Below, one piece after another: positions 42,795 through 45,438 of a DNA stretch of 45,438 nt (its first letter is position 1; each line of letters begins with the position of its first letter). Source of the stretch: Cesiribacteraceae bacterium YIM B00369 (GTDB lineage: Bacteria; Bacteroidota; Bacteroidia; Cytophagales; Cyclobacteriaceae); NCBI GenBank assembly GCA_017948555.1, contig JAFMYY010000031.1, positions 1-45,438 on the forward strand. The letters are read 5' to 3'. The notes under the pieces are model-generated. The model was not told where the DNA came from and searched no databases. It saw nothing but the letters and a program-made list of their open reading frames with translations. The translations under genes were made by a program, and so were the position numbers.

Positions 42795-43025
42795 ATGGTG
42801 AAAGAATATACACAGGCCCAGCTTGCTTTGCGCAACGGGCAGGACCGGCCCGAAATATGGTGTGCTTACCAGGGCATGATTTACGATGTGAGTAACTCCC
42901 GCCTGTGGAGAAATGGTAAACATTACGAGCACTGGGCGGGGCAGGACCTTACAGAGGAACTCCGCGATGCCCCGCATACAGAAAAGGTTTTTGACAAATT
43001 TCAGGTGGTGGGAAAACTGATTTAG
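42795..43025 (+). CDS. Mini cytochrome b5-like heme-binding protein
   Basis: The 76-residue protein consists of a single cytochrome b5-like domain: YTQAQLALRNGQ, IWCAYQGMIYDVSNSRLW, GKHYEHWAGQDLTEEL, and DAPHTEKVFDKFQVVGKL. Candidate axial ligands are His43 or His46 (in place of HPGG) and His61. There is no signal or membrane anchor, so it should be cytoplasmic, possibly associated with the RDD protein encoded 3 bp upstream. This short b5 type is known as a stand-alone protein in bacteria; its redox partner is unknown. A GAATTAA repeat follows the stop. Confidence 0.8.
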   Translation: MVKEYTQAQLALRNGQDRPEIWCAYQGMIYDVSNSRLWRNGKHYEHWAGQDLTEELRDAPHTEKVFDKFQVVGKLI

Positions 43026-43029
43026 TTAA

Positions 43030-43070
43030 GAGTTAAGAATTAAGAATTAAGAATTAAGAATTAAGAATTT
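43030..43070. repeat. GAATTAA heptanucleotide tandem repeat, copy 2
   Basis: Four exact GAATTAA units (43037-43064) are flanked by GAGTTAA (43030-43036) and a partial unit. The unit and orientation are the same as at 36790. Confidence 0.9.
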
Positions 43071-43162
43071 TCTTTATCAGCATAACATTGAGTAAGCTGT
43101 TCCTGCAACCCTCAAATCTTATAAATATATTTCAATACATTAACTAATATGCATTTTAACCT

Positions 43163-44011
43163 ATGATCCTCATTGCAGATAGTGGCTCTACAAAATCCGA
43201 ATGGCGGATCCTTTTGCCTGACGGGACCATTAGTCAGGCCCGTACCACGGGCTATAATCCACACCACCAGACAACAGAAGAAATTGTTGGCAGCCTTGAA
43301 AGTGAATTACTTTCGCAGCTTCCGCCCGGCCAGGTGGATCAGATATTTTTTTACGGTGCCGGATGTTCTTCAGAGAAGTCGAAAGATATTGTAAGGAAAG
43401 CATTTTCACAGGTTTTTCCTGGTACTGAAACAGTGGTGGATCATGACCTCCTTGCTGCGGCAAGGGCACTATGCCTTAACCAGCCCGGCATTGCCTGTAT
43501 ATTGGGTACAGGCTCTAATTCCTGCCTTTTCGACGGCGAAAAAATTATCGGAAACATTCCTGCCCTGGGCTTTATTCTGGGCGATGAAGGAAGTGGTACA
43601 GACCTGGGAAAGAAGGTAGTGGCAGATTTCCTGCGGGGAGGAATGCCTGAAAAACTGGAGGAACGCTTCCGGAAGCGCTTTCCTGTTACTGTGGATGAAG
43701 TTCTGGACAGAATTTACAGGCAGCCTTTTCCAAAGCCTTACCTGGCTTCCTTTTCACGTTTCCTGTTCCATAATCTGGACGATCCTTATTGTTATCAGCT
43801 GGTATACAATAGCTTTAGCAGCTTTCTTAACAAGAATGTACTGAAGTACCCTGATTATGAAAAGTATCCTGTTCATTTTGTTGGATCCATAGCTTTTTAC
43901 TATGGAAATATTCTGCGTCAGGCAGCTGCAGATCTTGGCCTGCGGGTAGGACACATCCTGGAAGGGCCAATTGCAGGTTTAACTTTATACCACGGAGGTA
44001 TGGAAGAGTAG
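43163..44011 (+). CDS. BadF/BadG-type ATPase, N-acetylglucosamine kinase-like
   Basis: The 282-residue cytoplasmic protein has the actin-like ATPase fold: the phosphate-1 motif ADSGSTKSEWRI (5-16), the connecting segment FFYGAGCSS, the phosphate-2 motif ILGTGSNSCLFDG, then GFILGDEGSGTDLGKKVV, and near the end HFVGSIAFYYG and EGPIAGLTLYHGG. These fit the N-acetylglucosamine kinase branch of the BadF/BadG/BcrA family, which phosphorylates amino sugars, for example from cell-wall recycling. It stands alone with a possible weak terminator after it. The substrate is inferred from family only. Confidence 0.88.
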   Translation: MILIADSGSTKSEWRILLPDGTISQARTTGYNPHHQTTEEIVGSLESELLSQLPPGQVDQIFFYGAGCSSEKSKDIVRKAFSQVFPGTETVVDHDLLAAARALCLNQPGIACILGTGSNSCLFDGEKIIGNIPALGFILGDEGSGTDLGKKVVADFLRGGMPEKLEERFRKRFPVTVDEVLDRIYRQPFPKPYLASFSRFLFHNLDDPYCYQLVYNSFSSFLNKNVLKYPDYEKYPVHFVGSIAFYYGNILRQAAADLGLRVGHILEGPIAGLTLYHGGMEE

Positions 44012-44060
44012 TATATTATCAGAAAGGTAGTAGTAATTCGCCGGCTTCTAAAAAGTTGAC

Positions 44061-44095
44061 CCTGCAGGGTTTTATCTCCCTGGCAGGTTATTTTT
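44061..44095 (+). terminator. Possible terminator after the BadF-type gene
   Basis: CCTGCAGGG (44061-44069) pairs with CCCTGGCAGG (44078-44087) with one bulge and is followed by TTATTTTT. Confidence 0.5.
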
Positions 44096-44254
44096 AATAC
44101 CAGCCTGACTAATAGATTACTGAATTCTGCATTTTATATCAATTATCTGTTTTCGAAGCTTAAATCTTTCTGAAGAAAATAGTTCAGTTTGTAACCTTCT
44201 CCTGAAAATATTCGTTGTTTGAACGCTAAATTGTGAATTACCAAAAACAACCAT

Positions 44255-45361
44255 ATGAACAGACAGCAAGTAATATTAGATAAATATAAGTTAGAGGACC
44301 TTGAACTGAAGAACAGGGTAATTATGGCGCCCATGACACGAAGCAGGGCCGACAATCCTGAAAATGCACCGACTGATCTGCATGCTGCATATTACCGCCA
44401 GCGCTCCTCTGCAGGTCTTATCATTTCAGAAGGCTCGCAAATATCCAAACGTGCGGTTGGTTATATTAATACTCCGGGTATTTACAGCAAAGCCCAGGTG
44501 GAGGGCTGGAAGAAGGTAACAAAGGCAGTTCATGAAGAAGGTGGAAAGATTTTTATTCAGCTGTGGCATGTAGGACGTATGTCGCACCCGGATTTCCATG
44601 GAGGAGAATTGCCACTGGCTCCTTCCGCCATAAATCCTGAAGCCAAATCCTTTACTCCACAAGGTTTTAAAGATACCGTGGAACCTAAGGAAATGACGGT
44701 TGAAGAGATTAAGCAAACTGTACAGGATTTTAAAAATGCAGCAAAAAATGCCTGGGAAGCTGGCTTCGATGGCGTTGAAATCCATGCCTCAAACGGGTAC
44801 CTCCTTCACCAGTTTTTTAACACCACATCTAATGACAGAACCGACGAATATGGTGGCTCAAAGGAAAACAGAGCAAGAATCCTCTTTGAGGTGCTGGATG
44901 CAGTAAAGGAGGTAGTGCCTGAGAATCGTATAGGAGTCCGCATGAACCCTTCGCTGCACGGGACTTTCGGAATGACGCTTGATGAGGAAACCATTCCTAC
45001 ATTCGACTACATTATTGAGCGGCTGAATCATTATAACCTGTCTTACCTGCACCTTTCGGAGCCTTTTACAGATGTAAGTGAAATACCTTATGCAGAACCA
45101 AATATTGCTAAGAGGTACCGCCCTGTGTATAAAGGCACGCTTATGATCAACGGAGGTTTTGACCGGGAAAAAGGGAACAAAGTAATAGAAGAAGGCTTTG
45201 CCGACCTTGTAGCTTATGGTAAATTATTTATTTCCAATCCCGATTTACCTGAGCGTTTTGCACAGGATGCAACTCTGGCAGACTGGGATCAGGATACCTT
45301 CTATACACCCGGAGAAAAAGGATATACCGATTATCCTTTACTGGAAGAGGTTGAAAAATAA
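44255..45361 (+). CDS. Old Yellow Enzyme family ene-reductase
   Basis: The 368-residue FMN-dependent cytoplasmic enzyme uses NAD(P)H to reduce activated C=C bonds. It is a complete single TIM barrel of the classical OYE type: VIMAPMTRSRA with the flavin-tuning Thr28, the substrate-binding pair His177/Asn180 in HASNGYLLHQF with the proton donor Tyr182, NTTSNDRTDEYGGS, RIGVRMNP, and GGFDRE and ISNPDLPERF for the FMN phosphate. No iron-sulphur or second flavin domain is present, which excludes the 2,4-dienoyl-CoA reductase type. It is a single gene. The last 77 bases of the window after it show nothing recognisable. Confidence 0.94.
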   Translation: MNRQQVILDKYKLEDLELKNRVIMAPMTRSRADNPENAPTDLHAAYYRQRSSAGLIISEGSQISKRAVGYINTPGIYSKAQVEGWKKVTKAVHEEGGKIFIQLWHVGRMSHPDFHGGELPLAPSAINPEAKSFTPQGFKDTVEPKEMTVEEIKQTVQDFKNAAKNAWEAGFDGVEIHASNGYLLHQFFNTTSNDRTDEYGGSKENRARILFEVLDAVKEVVPENRIGVRMNPSLHGTFGMTLDEETIPTFDYIIERLNHYNLSYLHLSEPFTDVSEIPYAEPNIAKRYRPVYKGTLMINGGFDREKGNKVIEEGFADLVAYGKLFISNPDLPERFAQDATLADWDQDTFYTPGEKGYTDYPLLEEVEK

Positions 45362-45438
45362 GATATAAATGAAGTAAAAGAAAAGCAGGCTTATTAATTT
45401 GAGGCCACTGAAAAAGGTCTAGATATTTAATATACCTT

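Overview
The window is one contiguous piece of a Bacteroidota chromosome, most likely from a Cytophagales-type environmental bacterium. Support for this: SusC/SusD pairs, lipoproteins with acidic residues after the lipobox cysteine, an exported enzyme with a type IX secretion (T9SS) C-terminal sorting domain, an AccD without its zinc finger, Na+-NQR subunit F, TAnnTTTG-type promoter boxes, and very little Shine-Dalgarno sequence. The order-level placement is inference.

Bases 1-216 are the 3' end of a transketolase C-terminal half, closed by a terminator. Bases about 500-30670 form a large polysaccharide utilisation locus (PUL) for arabinan or arabinose-rich pectic glycans. In order: a surface glycan-binding-like lipoprotein, susC1, susD1 and a lipoprotein GH43; susC2 and susD2; a second lipoprotein GH43; a GH51; a T9SS-exported GH43 with a beta-trefoil domain; a cluster GH43 - lipoprotein GH43 - GH51 - GH43; and a GH127/GH146-type beta-L-arabinofuranosidase. 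That makes six GH43, two GH51 and one GH127/146. Likely division of work: lipoprotein and T9SS-exported endo-arabinanases cut the chain outside or at the cell surface; the two SusCD pairs import oligosaccharides; periplasmic GH51, GH43 and GH127/146 enzymes release arabinose. The transketolase just upstream fits pentose catabolism.

Regulation is partly visible. At least six promoters carry a 19-bp palindrome, AAGTGTA-N5-TACACTT. At three of them a second copy lies 28-29 bp upstream, although one of those second copies is weak. At two promoters a LacI-type palindrome (TGNAANCGNTTNCA) starts exactly 22 bp before the distal copy. No regulator gene for the locus is in the window; an NrtR-family AraR-like repressor and a LacI-family protein are the obvious candidates, by inference.

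Bases about 30680-45438 are mostly housekeeping or unrelated genes: a tiny lipoprotein on the minus strand, class I fructose-bisphosphate aldolase (fbaB) with accD, a small membrane protein, a GAF-PAS sensor histidine kinase, a short-chain dehydrogenase (minus), a radical SAM protein, a solitary nqrF, an arginase-fold protein with altered metal ligands plus an NTF2-like protein, a carboxypeptidase-regulatory-like protein (minus), an RDD membrane protein with a 76-residue cytochrome b5-like protein, a BadF/N-acetylglucosamine-kinase-type ATPase, and an Old Yellow Enzyme.

The known core is a large arabinan PUL. The least ordinary signals are the repeated composite operator module, the binding lipoprotein with a duplicated WW-containing module ahead of susC1, hairpins in both susC-susD spacers, a decayed gene tail at 17183-17374, the arginase-fold protein that has lost metal ligands, and a heptanucleotide tandem repeat present at two distant intergenic sites. 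I did not find convincing evidence of a wholly new defence or mobile system.
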